Of a stretch of DNA of 45,421 bases, positions 7,506-16,236 are shown one piece after another. The position numbers were made by a program, and so were the translations under genes. The stretch is from Xenorhabdus kozodoii (GTDB lineage: Bacteria; Pseudomonadota; Gammaproteobacteria; Enterobacterales; Enterobacteriaceae), in contig NZ_NJCX01000027.1 of the NCBI RefSeq assembly GCF_002632875.1, positions 3,078-48,498 of the forward strand, in the 5' to 3' direction. The notes below the pieces were generated by a model. That model was not told the origin of the DNA. It made no database searches and saw only the letters and a list, made by a program, of their open reading frames with translations. Numbering within the stretch: position 1 is the first letter of the stretch; the number at the start of each line of letters is the position of its first letter.

Positions 7506-7526
7506 GTTTGATTCCTGCAGGGGCCA
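7506..7526 (+). other. Probable attR: remnant of a tRNA-Arg(CCU) 3' end
   Basis: GATTCCTGCAGGGG (7510-7523) is identical to the T-arm and acceptor 3' part of the enterobacterial tRNA-Arg(CCU) gene (argW), as I recall it, and the flanking GTT and CCA nearly match. No tRNA body precedes it here, as expected for the distal att copy of an element integrated into a tRNA 3' end. It lies between the last satellite gene and the chromosomal flank. In E. coli argW is itself close to the mnmC-fabB region and is a well-used integration site. Confidence 0.55.
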
Positions 7527-7644
7527 GAATCAAGTTACCTCGCATCACTCATCATAACCTAACCACCTAAAAAATCTGACTTAAAGCAAAGTGACCGTTA
7601 CCTATTGTTACCCCGAATAACTTGACTACACCAGTACGGATACC

Positions 7645-8085
7645 GCCTGCGTCGCCGACAAACATTGCGTTTATTGATTCCACTCGTTTATGTGTGTGTC
7701 ATCACATCCGTATTCCTCGGCATAAGGTGTTTGAGGGGGTAGCAAAACGCGGAAAAACCTCAATGGGATAGTTTTACGGTTTTAAACTCCACTTGATTGT
7801 GACCATCAGGGCGAAAGTCTGGCGCTTAAAGCCACTGCCGGTAATGTGGATGATCGGGAACCGGTTCAAGAATTAGCAAAAGAATTAACGGGTTTTCTGT
7901 ATGGCGACAAAGGTTATCTCAGCCAGAAACTGGCAGATAGTTTAGCGCAAACCGGTGTCACTTTTATCACGAAAAAACGCCGTAACATGAAAGCGCATGT
8001 GCTGACTGAATGGGATAAGATGATGTTATAAAATCGTTTTATCATCAAAACAATTCATGGGCAATTAAAAACCATTTCAATAAAA
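7645..8085 (+). pseudogene. Decayed IS982-like transposase
   Basis: Conceptual translation in shifting frames gives SPTNIAFIDST, a stretch ending RHKVFEGVAKRGKTSMG, FYGFKLHLIV, and then DDREPVQELAKELTGFLYGDKGYLSQKLADSLAQTGVTFITKKRRNMK. These are characteristic of IS982-family transposases (DDE motif region, GDKGYxSQKL). Lesions include a TAG at 7769-7771 where Trp is expected, a one-base deletion near 7800-7804, and a TAA at 8029-8031. The N-terminal half and the right end of the element are missing. It cannot be active. Confidence 0.7.
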
Positions 8086-8101
8086 TAGTGGTTCAAACCA
8101 A

Positions 8102-8701
8102 ATGGAGGGTAACAATGATGTTTGGTTTTTCTGGTGTCATTATTACAGCAATGAGGTATATGATCTGAACACTCTGTTTTCTATTCGCTTAACACAAAAA
8201 TCAGATGTCACCCAATTACCCGCAGTAGAACATTCTGCTGCGAAATTATTTGGGTTTATCCCTGAACTGGCTTGGATAGCCGAGGGTCATGTGCAAACGG
8301 AGCAGCAACATTTGGACTATATTGCGCAAGGCAATAGCTGGGTTGCCGTTAATGAAGATTCTCTGCCTATTGGCTTTATTTTAGCTAAGCCGTTAAATGA
8401 TGGTCTTCATATTATGGAGCTTTCTGTGCATGAAAATTGGCAGAGAAAAGGTATTGGAAAGGCATTGGTTGAAAACGTCATCCAGGTTGCAGGGCAGCGT
8501 CATCTTAATGCAGTGACATTGACAACTTTCCGTTATGTCAACTGGAATGCCCCTTTTTATCATCAATTGGGATTTGAGATCTTAGATTCGCAACAAATTT
8601 CTGAATCATTACAGCAACTATTACAAAGCGAGATCGATGATGGGTTTACCGAGGAACAACGTTGTGCAATGAAACGCTTACTGACCATAACTGCTACCTA
8701 A
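8102..8701 (+). CDS. GNAT-family N-acetyltransferase
   Basis: This protein of up to 199 residues has a GNAT acetyl-CoA binding core: LHIMELSVHENWQRKGIGKALVENVI carries the (Q/R)xxGxG/A pyrophosphate-binding loop (QRKGIG), followed by LTTFRYVNWNAPFYHQLGFEIL, the conserved C-terminal strand and helix. Homology appears to begin only at IRLTQKSDVTQLP, about residue 29. No other common start codon is available in frame nearby, so the first 27 residues may be an extension created by the adjoining IS remnant. The substrate cannot be told; small molecules or protein N-termini are possible. Confidence 0.85.
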   Translation: MEGNNDVWFFWCHYYSNEVYDLNTLFSIRLTQKSDVTQLPAVEHSAAKLFGFIPELAWIAEGHVQTEQQHLDYIAQGNSWVAVNEDSLPIGFILAKPLNDGLHIMELSVHENWQRKGIGKALVENVIQVAGQRHLNAVTLTTFRYVNWNAPFYHQLGFEILDSQQISESLQQLLQSEIDDGFTEEQRCAMKRLLTITAT

Positions 8702-8747
8702 ATAAGATCACAATGTCAGTGTTGAGAGTGGGGAAGCGAGGGTTTGT

Positions 8748-8774
8748 ACCAGGTATGCCTTTTCCATACCTGGT
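8748..8774. terminator. Stem-loop between convergent GNAT and mnmC genes
   Basis: ACCAGGTATG (8748-8757) and CATACCTGGT (8765-8774) make a perfect 10-bp stem with a 7-base loop, placed between two convergent stop codons. Neither side has a strong U tract, so it may be a weak bidirectional terminator or an mRNA 3'-end stabiliser. Confidence 0.5.
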
Positions 8775-8792
8775 GCAACTGAATAAACGACT

Positions 8793-10841
8793 TTAAGGTT
8801 TTTCTGTTCTTACTGCTTTGCCGCGTAATAGCTTCCTGACCCAAAAGCGATTTGGGTGTAAAGCCGCTAATGTCTCATCATCAAGCGGTAGCGCTTCCCC
8901 AAAAATCTGACTAGCCAATAATTCGGCACTTAAAGGGGCAGAACATAATCCGCGTGAACCTAATGCACCGAGAACAAACAAATCAGGGTAACAAGGAGAT
9001 TCTTCAATCATTTTATTAGCGTTTATTTGCTGGGATAAATGGGCATATTTAGCCATAAGTTCACTGAAAACAGGAACATTCCCGACCATTGGCATATGAT
9101 CCCGAATGACACACCGGATACCCTGACGGGATTTCCCTTCTGAAATGTCAACTTCCTGTGGCCAATTAACATCGGGGAAACATTTTAATAAACGATCTTG
9201 GTTTTCTTGCTGCTCGCGAGAAGAGTAAAGTGTATCCAACTGATTGCGTTGATAACTGGCACCGATACAGTGATATTGGTTATTAGGATTAACGGGGGTC
9301 ATATAGCCATCGTAACACAGTACGCTTTTCAAGTGGCGCAGGCTATCTGTGGTTGGAATATGGCTAACCTGACCACGAACAGCGGTGACAGGAAGTTGTT
9401 TAGTCTGTTCAAATTGTGGCAGGCAATGACCATTGGCAATAATGACAACGTTGTGCTTCCTGCATTGCCGGTTTTCTCCATGTCCAATCTGCAATTGCCA
9501 GCCGTTTTTATCTTGAATGAGCTGAGTGACTTTATGGTTAAAGTAAACTTGCATTCCACGCTGCTCAGCCAGTTTGATAACGGCTTGGGTGAGTTGTGCA
9601 GGGTATAACCATCCCCCTTGTGGATAATAAATACCCGCATAATTTACATCTAATCCACCGACGTCGCTTAATTGGTTGCGATTCATACCAAGTGCAATTT
9701 CTTCTGACCATGCTGTCCGTAGCATTTTGCCAATTTTATTTGCGCTTTTTTCATCATAAGCTAATTGGCTGACACCACACCATTGGTGGTCAAATGACAC
9801 ATTTTCGTCAATGAATTGGTCATACTGGCGGCGGGCAAAAGTAAAGGCTGATGTAAAGAAGCGTTCTAATGGATCATCATTACCATTCAGTAAGGGATAA
9901 ATGGCTCCTTGTTGATTGCCGGATGCATTCTGGGCTGGTTGCGCATCCTGGCAATATAGCGTGACTTTGGCGCCGCGGCGTAATAGGGCAAGTGCGGTCA
10001 ATGCGCTGGCAATACCCCCCCCGATGATGGCAATATCGTCGGTATGGGTAGCTGCTTGGCGAGAAAACCAGGGGGTATGGGGCAAAGGCGGTGGATCACT
10101 GAATGAAGATAAAGTCCCCGTGAGCATCTCCCTTTTACGCCCAAAGCCTTTAACTTTAGTGACATTAAAACCGGCTTCTTGTAATCCCCGCCGGACGATC
10201 CCGGCCGATGTAAAGGTTGCAAACGTCCCTTCAGGACGACAAAATTTTGCCATTGCAGTGAACAACTGTTCACTCCACATTTGCGGATTTTTGGCTGGGG
10301 CAAAACCATCTAAAAACCAGGCATCAATTTTCCCTGTCAGGTTTGAACTTATCTTCGGTAATAGATCATTGACGTCCCCAAACCAAAGATCCAGGGTAAT
10401 AGCGCCATTATCCAAAATTAATCGATGACAGCCAGCCAATGGTAAGGGCCATTGCTGGCATAATTGTGCAGAAAATGCCTCAAGTTCCGGCCAACGTTGG
10501 TGCGCTGTTTTCAGGTCTGTCAGCTTTAATGGATATTTTTCAAAACTGATAAAATGCAGTCGTTTTAAGGTTTCTTCAGGATATTGTTGCCTAAACTGGG
10601 AAAAAGATCGCCAAAGTGTTAGAAAATTCAATCCAGTACCGAATCCTGTTTCTGCAATAACGCATTCGGGACGGGGATGAGTATTGAAACGTTGAGGAAA
10701 ATGATTGCCTTTCAAAAATACATATAATGTTTCTTCCAAGCCATCTTGATTTGAAAAATAAACATCATCAAACTGCTCTGAAATGGGGGTGCCCTGCTCA
10801 TTCCAACTTAGGGTTGCGTTGCTGATAGCACTGTTTTTCAC
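8793..10841 (-). CDS. mnmC: Bifunctional tRNA mnm5s2U34 methyltransferase/oxidoreductase MnmC
   Basis: This 682-residue protein (E. coli about 668) makes the last two steps of mnm5s2U34 at the wobble position of tRNAs. The FAD domain removes the carboxymethyl group from cmnm5U and the SAM domain methylates the resulting nm5U. The methyltransferase (MnmD-like) half is N-terminal, with the SAM loop [10 protein letters not shown] (64-73) and [17 protein letters not shown] (173-189). The FAD-dependent oxidoreductase half begins at [21 protein letters not shown] (from 270), and the late motif [22 protein letters not shown] lies near 630. It is divergent from fabB, as in E. coli. Confidence 0.96.
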   Translation of the reverse strand: MKNSAISNATLSWNEQGTPISEQFDDVYFSNQDGLEETLYVFLKGNHFPQRFNTHPRPECVIAETGFGTGLNFLTLWRSFSQFRQQYPEETLKRLHFISFEKYPLKLTDLKTAHQRWPELEAFSAQLCQQWPLPLAGCHRLILDNGAITLDLWFGDVNDLLPKISSNLTGKIDAWFLDGFAPAKNPQMWSEQLFTAMAKFCRPEGTFATFTSAGIVRRGLQEAGFNVTKVKGFGRKREMLTGTLSSFSDPPPLPHTPWFSRQAATHTDDIAIIGGGIASALTALALLRRGAKVTLYCQDAQPAQNASGNQQGAIYPLLNGNDDPLERFFTSAFTFARRQYDQFIDENVSFDHQWCGVSQLAYDEKSANKIGKMLRTAWSEEIALGMNRNQLSDVGGLDVNYAGIYYPQGGWLYPAQLTQAVIKLAEQRGMQVYFNHKVTQLIQDKNGWQLQIGHGENRQCRKHNVVIIANGHCLPQFEQTKQLPVTAVRGQVSHIPTTDSLRHLKSVLCYDGYMTPVNPNNQYHCIGASYQRNQLDTLYSSREQQENQDRLLKCFPDVNWPQEVDISEGKSRQGIRCVIRDHMPMVGNVPVFSELMAKYAHLSQQINANKMIEESPCYPDLFVLGALGSRGLCSAPLSAELLASQIFGEALPLDDETLAALHPNRFWVRKLLRGKAVRTEKP

Positions 10842-10958
10842 AATAATGCCTGTACAGTTGATAACAATAATATGCGGATTTTAACGGTCTTCGTTTAGTT
10901 GCACCACCCATGATAAATCTTCCAGGCTGAGTCCAGATCAATTTTTCCTTAAATTTTT

Positions 10959-10976
10959 AACCTGATCGGACTTGTT
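10959..10976 (+). promoter_or_regulatory. Candidate FadR site upstream of fabB
   Basis: AACCTGATCGGACTTGTT closely follows the FadR consensus (AACTGGTCNGACCTGTT type). In enterobacteria FadR activates fabB from a site near its promoter, linking unsaturated fatty acid synthesis to acyl-CoA levels. It lies 70 bases before the fabB ATG and immediately upstream of the FabR palindrome. Confidence 0.65.
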
Positions 10977-10977
10977 C

Positions 10978-10995
10978 GGCGTACAAGTGTACGCT
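10978..10995. promoter_or_regulatory. FabR operator upstream of fabB
   Basis: GGCGTACAAGTGTACGCT contains a perfect dyad, GCGTACA and TGTACGC around an AG centre. This is the form of the FabR (YijC) operator found upstream of fabA and fabB in enterobacteria. FabR represses fabB according to the unsaturated/saturated acyl balance. It abuts the candidate FadR site, reproducing the dual control known from E. coli. Confidence 0.75.
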
Positions 10996-11045
10996 AAAGT
11001 GCAGATGAATAAATCCCGCAGGTAAACATATTGATGAGGTAAGTA

Positions 11046-12260
11046 ATGAAACGAGCAGTGATCACTGGTCTGGGTATTGTCTCCAGTATTGGTAACAACC
11101 AGAAAGAGGTGCTGGAATCTCTGAAAGAGGGTCGTTCCGGGATAACTTTCTCAGAAAAATTTAAAGAGATGGGCATGCGCAGCCATGTTTGGGGAAATGT
11201 AAAGCTGGATACCTCTGGTTTGATTGATCGAAAAACGCTACGTTTCATGAGTGATGCCTCTATTTATGCTTATCTGGCAATGGATGAGGCAATTAAGGAT
11301 TCTGGCCTGTCCGAAGAACAGGTTTCTAACCTTCGCACTGGCTTGGTGGTTGGTTCGGGAGGTGGCTCACCTTATAACCAAGTTGTTGGTGCTGATGGTA
11401 TGCGTGCCCGTGGATTGCGTGGTGTTGGCCCTTATATGGTCACGCGGGTGATGGCTTCAGGTGTATCCGCATGTTTGGCAACACCGTTTAAAATCAAGGG
11501 AGTCAACTACTCCATCAGTTCTGCCTGTTCAACTTCTGCGCACTGTATTGGCCATGCCGTTGAATTAATCCAGCTCGGGAAGCAAGATGTTATTTTTGCC
11601 GGGGGTGGTGAAGAATTAAGCTGGGAAATGGCGTGTGAATTTGATGCAATGGGCGCCCTGTCCACCAAATATAACGAAACACCAGAATGTGCTTCCCGTA
11701 CTTATGATCAGGCTCGCGATGGTTTCGTGATCGCGGGTGGTGGCGGTATTGTGGTGGTTGAAGAACTCGAGCACGCATTGGCCCGTGGCGCACATATTTA
11801 TGCTGAAATTATCGGTTATGGGGCAAATTCAGATGGTGCGGATATGGTAGCCCCTTCTGGGGAAGGAGCAGTGCGTTGTATGAAGATGGCATTAGACGGT
11901 GTTGAGGGCGAAGTCGATTACATCAATACCCACGGAACTTCGACGCCAATTGGTGATTTAAAAGAGCTGGAAGCCATTAGGGAAGTTTTTGGCGACAATA
12001 CACCGGCCATTTCCGCCACTAAAGCGATGACAGGGCATTCATTGGGGGCAGCGGGTGCCCATGAAGCGATTTATAGTGTATTGATGTTGGAACATGGAAT
12101 TATTGCACCAAGCATCAATATCGAAGATCTGGATGAAAAAGCACAAGGCATGAATATTATTACTGAACCTACCGAATGCGAGTTAAAGACAGTCATGTCC
12201 AATAGCTTTGGGTTCGGTGGGACAAATGCCTCCCTGGTGATGCGCAAGTATTCGAGCTAA
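11046..12260 (+). CDS. fabB: 3-oxoacyl-[ACP] synthase I (KAS I)
   Basis: This 404-residue beta-ketoacyl-ACP synthase elongates saturated chains and is essential for elongating unsaturated acyl-ACP in type II fatty acid synthesis. The Cys-His-His triad is visible: Cys161 in [12 protein letters not shown], His296 in [10 protein letters not shown] and His331 in [10 protein letters not shown], two positions below E. coli numbering in line with the slightly shorter protein. It ends [17 protein letters not shown]. The start is supported by GATGAGGTAAGTA before the ATG. It has FadR and FabR sites upstream and a strong terminator downstream. Confidence 0.97.
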   Translation: MKRAVITGLGIVSSIGNNQKEVLESLKEGRSGITFSEKFKEMGMRSHVWGNVKLDTSGLIDRKTLRFMSDASIYAYLAMDEAIKDSGLSEEQVSNLRTGLVVGSGGGSPYNQVVGADGMRARGLRGVGPYMVTRVMASGVSACLATPFKIKGVNYSISSACSTSAHCIGHAVELIQLGKQDVIFAGGGEELSWEMACEFDAMGALSTKYNETPECASRTYDQARDGFVIAGGGGIVVVEELEHALARGAHIYAEIIGYGANSDGADMVAPSGEGAVRCMKMALDGVEGEVDYINTHGTSTPIGDLKELEAIREVFGDNTPAISATKAMTGHSLGAAGAHEAIYSVLMLEHGIIAPSINIEDLDEKAQGMNIITEPTECELKTVMSNSFGFGGTNASLVMRKYSS

Positions 12261-12297
12261 TTTTTAGCTACTGACAAGTTTATCCATTGTCATGAAA

Positions 12298-12334
12298 GCC
12301 AATCCATTGATTATGTGGATTGGCTATTTTTTTA
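12298..12334 (+). terminator. fabB Rho-independent terminator
   Basis: GCCAATCCA (12298-12306) pairs with TGGATTGGC (12316-12324), giving a 9-bp stem, followed by TATTTTTTTATT. It directly precedes the stop codon of the convergent tctA gene. Confidence 0.85.
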
Positions 12335-13855
12335 TTAAGAAGCTGAGATCTTAGTGTGATGTTTATTACGGCGTTTATTAATAATGCGTAGTACGGGGGG
12401 AATAACGATGACCAACATCGCGAGTATCAGCAACACTTGTGTAATAGTACTGCTCCACAGGATCGCAAAATCTCCATTGCTGATTGATAGTGCCCGTCGC
12501 AGGTTTTGTTCCAGCATTTCACCTAAGACGAAACCTAATATCAGCGGTGACATGGGAAAATTCATTTTTCGCAGGATATAACCGAACACGCCTAACCCAA
12601 CCATCAACATAAGATCAAAAGTGGTACTGTGGATGGCATATACCCCGACTGCCGAAACGATGGCTATTGATGGAACCAAAAACCACATTGGAATATTCAG
12701 CATACGGGTAAATAGCCCAATCATCGGGATATTCATGATCAGCAATAAAATATTGGCGATCAATAAAGCGGCAATCAGTCCCCAGACGATATCAGGCTGT
12801 TCTGTGAACATGGTCGGGCCAGGGGTGATGTTATAAAGGGTCAAAGCACCCAGCATCACAGCGGTTGTACCTGAGCCTGGAACACCGAGAGTCAGCATCG
12901 GGATAAATGAACCACATGCTGATGCGTTATTGGCCGCCTCTGGTGCCGCTACACCGCGGATATCCCCTTTGCCAAATGAGTCACTGTTACCGCTAAGCCG
13001 TTTTTCTGTCATGTACGTAATGGCACTGGCGATTGTCGCCCCGGCGCCGGGTAATATTCCGACAAAAAAGCCAATCACTGAGGAGCGTAAGGTTGGCCCT
13101 ACACACGCTGCCGCTTCTTTCCTATTAAATAGCAGGCGCCCGGTTTGGCTAATGACTTTTTGCCCTGTAGAAGTGCTTTCCAGCATTAATAAAATTTCAC
13201 TAACTGAAAATAACCCAATCACGACAACAATAAATTGAATGCCATCGGAGAGGTGCACATTATTGAAAGTAAAACGATAAACACCGGTGTTGGCATCCAC
13301 ACCCACGGTGGCTAAAGCCAAACCAATTAAAGCGGCAAATAATGATTTTATGGGATTTTGGCTCATCATGCTGCCAAGACAGGCAATGGCAAACACCATT
13401 AGGGCAAAATATTCAGCAGGCCCAAATGCTAAAGACCACTGGGCCAAAAGTGGCGCAAATAAGATGATCCCGCTAATCGCTAACAGTGAACCACAAAATG
13501 AACTGACAGCGGAGATAGAGAGTGCAACCCCTGCTCGCCCCTGTTTTGCCATTGGATGGCCGTCAAGGGTTGTCATAATGGCAGCGGCATCTCCCGGTAC
13601 ATTCAGTAAGATTGACGAGATACGGCCGCCATATTCACAGCCAATATAGACCGTGGCCAACAAAATCAAGGCGGATTCAGCCGGTAATTTTAATGCAAAA
13701 GCCAGTGGTAGTAGGATCGCCACCCCATTGATGGGACCGAGGCCGGGCAGTAACCCAACAACCGTACCAATAAAACAGCCGATTAATGCAATGACCAAGT
13801 TTTTAGGGACTAATGCGACTTCAAAACCGTGGCTCAGATATACCCAAGTATCCAT
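12335..13855 (-). CDS. tctA: Tripartite tricarboxylate transporter, large permease TctA
   Basis: This inner-membrane protein of about 506 residues has many membrane segments and two copies of the TctA loop signature: GLLPGLGPINGVAILLPLAF near the N-terminus and GILPGAGATIASAITYM in the middle. It is the large subunit of a secondary, binding-protein-dependent carboxylate importer. The frame is open 15 residues further upstream, but ATG at 13855 (MDTWVYLSHGFEVAL) has AAGGAGA about 6 bases before it and gives the usual start. It is the last gene of the minus-strand tctCBA operon, 10 bases after tctB. Confidence 0.93.
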   Translation of the reverse strand: MDTWVYLSHGFEVALVPKNLVIALIGCFIGTVVGLLPGLGPINGVAILLPLAFALKLPAESALILLATVYIGCEYGGRISSILLNVPGDAAAIMTTLDGHPMAKQGRAGVALSISAVSSFCGSLLAISGIILFAPLLAQWSLAFGPAEYFALMVFAIACLGSMMSQNPIKSLFAALIGLALATVGVDANTGVYRFTFNNVHLSDGIQFIVVVIGLFSVSEILLMLESTSTGQKVISQTGRLLFNRKEAAACVGPTLRSSVIGFFVGILPGAGATIASAITYMTEKRLSGNSDSFGKGDIRGVAAPEAANNASACGSFIPMLTLGVPGSGTTAVMLGALTLYNITPGPTMFTEQPDIVWGLIAALLIANILLLIMNIPMIGLFTRMLNIPMWFLVPSIAIVSAVGVYAIHSTTFDLMLMVGLGVFGYILRKMNFPMSPLILGFVLGEMLEQNLRRALSISNGDFAILWSSTITQVLLILAMLVIVIPPVLRIINKRRNKHHTKISAS

Positions 13856-13865
13856 TGTTGTCTCC

Positions 13866-14297
13866 TTAGCTGAGCCAACTGCCGACTGGCAGAGTGACAT
13901 CTAACAGACGATCAAAAACAAAAAAGAGCGAACTACCGAGAAATACACCAGAAATAATCGCAGCCGGGAATGTGGCGTTAAAGAGTAATGCCATACAGAT
14001 GGTCAATAATGTGGTTGCCAGTGGAAAACCCAGCCACTCAAATGACCCTGCATAAATGGCGAGTAGGGCAATCAATAAAACTAAGCGACGTAACACCGGA
14101 GGTGCCGGCCAGTGGACAGGATCGGGTTTTTTAAAGAGCAGCAGTAAAGCACAGAGTGCTATTAATGAAATAATGGCAATTGGAAATGGGCGGGGACCCA
14201 AAGGCTCATAGCTATATTCGCTATGGATCCCCCAGCCAATGATCAACCCTATTCCACACAGCACTAGCCATACAGTAGCAAAGATACGATCACTCAT
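13866..14297 (-). CDS. tctB: Tripartite tricarboxylate transporter, small permease TctB
   Basis: This 143-residue small membrane subunit has four predicted hydrophobic spans, for example ATVWLVLCGIGLIIGWGI, FPIAIISLIALCALLLLF and RLVLLIALLAIYAGSFEWLGFPLAT. The last of these, with EWLGFPLATTLLT, is a typical TctB motif. It starts 12 bases after tctC and ends 10 bases before tctA, so the three are one operon. Sequence similarity within TctB families is low; context makes the call secure. Confidence 0.88.
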   Translation of the reverse strand: MSDRIFATVWLVLCGIGLIIGWGIHSEYSYEPLGPRPFPIAIISLIALCALLLLFKKPDPVHWPAPPVLRRLVLLIALLAIYAGSFEWLGFPLATTLLTICMALLFNATFPAAIISGVFLGSSLFFVFDRLLDVTLPVGSWLS

Positions 14298-14309
14298 GAT
14301 GCAACGCCT

Positions 14310-15284
14310 TTATTTTGCTAATCCAAAGGATTTTGCCATTTCATGGTATTGAATAACCTGTTTTTTCACATAGTCATCCAGCTCTTTGCCAGACATATTG
14401 AATTCAAACAGCCCGCGTAGTTCACGCTGTTTTCTGAACTCGTCAGTTTGTTGGAGTTTTTTAAAGGTATCCACCCACCATTGATACTGTTCATCGGAAA
14501 CTTTTGGTCCCAAATAGAAACCACGAATAATGGGCCAAACCAGGTCATAACCCTGTTCTTTTGCTGTAGGGATCTTTGCTAAATCGCCGTCCAGCCGTTT
14601 ATCGGCATAAACCGCGAGGATGCGAATTTTATCGCCATTGAGATAAGGTAGCGTTTCACTTAGGTCACCGGATACGACTTGAATATGGTTACCCAGCAGG
14701 GCAGTGATAGGTTCACCCCCCCCTTCAAACGCAACATAGCGCATTTTGCGGGGGTCAATACCCACTTCTTTTGCCAGTAATGCGGTTTTCATCCAGTCCT
14801 GGCTACCGATGGAAGCACCGGCGCCAAACACAATACTATCGGTGGATTTTTTAAACGCCTCCATTAAATCTGTCAGCGTCTTGTAGGGGGAATCATAACG
14901 CACCGCAATCATGCCATAGTCTGTGCCGACACTGGCCAGCCAGCGCACATCATTGACGTTGTAGCGACCAAATTTGCCTTGGGCAAGATTCAATAAGGAA
15001 CCCCCGGAAAAGGCGACGATAGTGCCAGGTTCGGCAGGCCGTTGGGCAATAATGGCGTTATAGGCAACCGCACCGACACCGCCGGGCATAAATGTTACCC
15101 GCATAGGAGAGTCGATAGTGTTGGTTTCCAAGAGTGAAATTTGAATAAGTTTGCAGGTTAAATCAAAGCCTCCACCGGGTTTGGCGGGTGCAATACATTC
15201 GGTTCGATTGGGGGCAGAGGTTGCAAAAGCGCAGGAACAAATAAGCAGGCTTGCAGCCGTTAATAACGTTTTAAAAGTGTTCAT
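14310..15284 (-). CDS. tctC: Periplasmic tricarboxylate-binding protein TctC
   Basis: This 324-residue protein has a signal peptide (MNTFKTLLTAASLLICSCAFATSA, cleavage near 22-24) and the Bug/TctC fold. ECIAPAKPGGGFDLTCKLIQ is the conserved N-terminal motif that binds the carboxylate, and FMPGGVGAVAYN and VFGAGASIGSQDW follow in the expected order. Tct binding proteins deliver citrate, tricarballylate or other di- and tricarboxylates to TctAB. It is the first gene of tctCBA and divergent from tctDE, the same arrangement as in Salmonella. The exact ligand cannot be read from sequence. Confidence 0.92.
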   Translation of the reverse strand: MNTFKTLLTAASLLICSCAFATSAPNRTECIAPAKPGGGFDLTCKLIQISLLETNTIDSPMRVTFMPGGVGAVAYNAIIAQRPAEPGTIVAFSGGSLLNLAQGKFGRYNVNDVRWLASVGTDYGMIAVRYDSPYKTLTDLMEAFKKSTDSIVFGAGASIGSQDWMKTALLAKEVGIDPRKMRYVAFEGGGEPITALLGNHIQVVSGDLSETLPYLNGDKIRILAVYADKRLDGDLAKIPTAKEQGYDLVWPIIRGFYLGPKVSDEQYQWWVDTFKKLQQTDEFRKQRELRGLFEFNMSGKELDDYVKKQVIQYHEMAKSFGLAK

Positions 15285-15358
15285 TTTTATTCCTCACATA
15301 GCACCAGTAAAGGGTATCAATGGCAAATTTCTGGCACCTGTCCATTTATAGAAATGAA

Positions 15359-15380
15359 ACCTTTCAATTACCTTTCATTA
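15359..15380. promoter_or_regulatory. Tandem 11-bp direct repeats, candidate TctD binding site
   Basis: ACCTTTCAATT (15359-15369) is followed directly by ACCTTTCATTA (15370-15380). Head-to-tail half-sites with 11-bp spacing are the usual target of OmpR-type response regulators. They lie in the 283-base region between divergent tctC and tctD, 75 bases upstream of the tctC start. The rest of this gap is AT-rich and no other clear element is seen. Confidence 0.5.
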
Positions 15381-15567
15381 ACAATAAAAATTGTCTGGAT
15401 GTGACCTTAGTCGCCTAATTTGCGTGGTGTTTTACATTTTTATGTTAATTATTTGTTTGTGCAGATGTTTTTTGTTAACCCGTAAGCAATTGCTAAGACT
15501 TAATATTGCAATTGTGTAATAACTTCGCTTTATTTCTCTGGTTAATTTTTAACAATAGGTATTATTT

Positions 15568-16236
15568 ATGCGGCTCTTATTGGTTGAAGATCACCCAGAA
15601 TTATCACATTGGTTACAGAAAGCACTGAATAGTTCTGGGTTTGTGGTTGATCTGGCTGAAGATGGTATTGTTGCCGATCAGCTTTTGCAGACGGAAAATT
15701 ATGCTTTGTTAATTCTGGATGTTGCCTTGCCCAGATTGGATGGCCTGTCCCTGTTATCGCGGTTGCGTAAGCGTGGCCAAAACTTACCCGTACTGTTATT
15801 GACGGCCAAAACCGATGTCACGGATCGTGTGAAGGGATTGAATTCTGGTGCTGATGATTACTTGACCAAACCTTTTGATTTCCAGGAGCTGGAAGCCCGC
15901 ATTCGTGCCTTGTTGCGTCGGAGTTCAGCCATACCACAAGAACCACAGAAATTTGGCTCACTGGCTTATGAAGGCGAAGGGTATTTCGTCTTGAACAATG
16001 TACCGTTGGCATTGACGCCCAGAGAACTGTCTGTCCTGACAACACTATTTTATCGCCGAGGGCGTCCGGTCTCTAAACAGCAACTGTTTGAGCAGGTATT
16101 TTCTCTATCAGAGGAAGCGAATCCACAAAGCATAGAGCTGTATGTTCACCGATTGCGGAAAAAATTACTTAACAGTGATGTTGGGATCAGGACATTACGT
16201 GGCTTGGGGTATCGATTGGAGCAGTTGCTACAATGA
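15568..16236 (+). CDS. tctD: Response regulator TctD (OmpR family)
   Basis: This 222-residue regulator has a receiver domain with acidic residues in LLVEDHPE, phospho-acceptor Asp51 (LLILDVALPRLDG), the Thr of LLLTAKTD and the Lys of YLTKPFD. A winged-helix DNA-binding domain follows (LTPRELSVLTTLFYRRGRPVSKQQLFEQVF, then VHRLRKKL and IRTLRGLGYRLE). It should activate tctCBA when its kinase senses a tricarboxylate. It overlaps the kinase gene by 4 bases. Confidence 0.93.
   Translation: MRLLLVEDHPELSHWLQKALNSSGFVVDLAEDGIVADQLLQTENYALLILDVALPRLDGLSLLSRLRKRGQNLPVLLLTAKTDVTDRVKGLNSGADDYLTKPFDFQELEARIRALLRRSSAIPQEPQKFGSLAYEGEGYFVLNNVPLALTPRELSVLTTLFYRRGRPVSKQQLFEQVFSLSEEANPQSIELYVHRLRKKLLNSDVGIRTLRGLGYRLEQLLQ

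Noticed and set aside
13287-13904. Plus-strand ORFs of 83-120 codons opposite tctA/tctB
   Set aside because: They are antisense to clear transporter genes with the expected membrane pattern, and no independent coding signal is visible.
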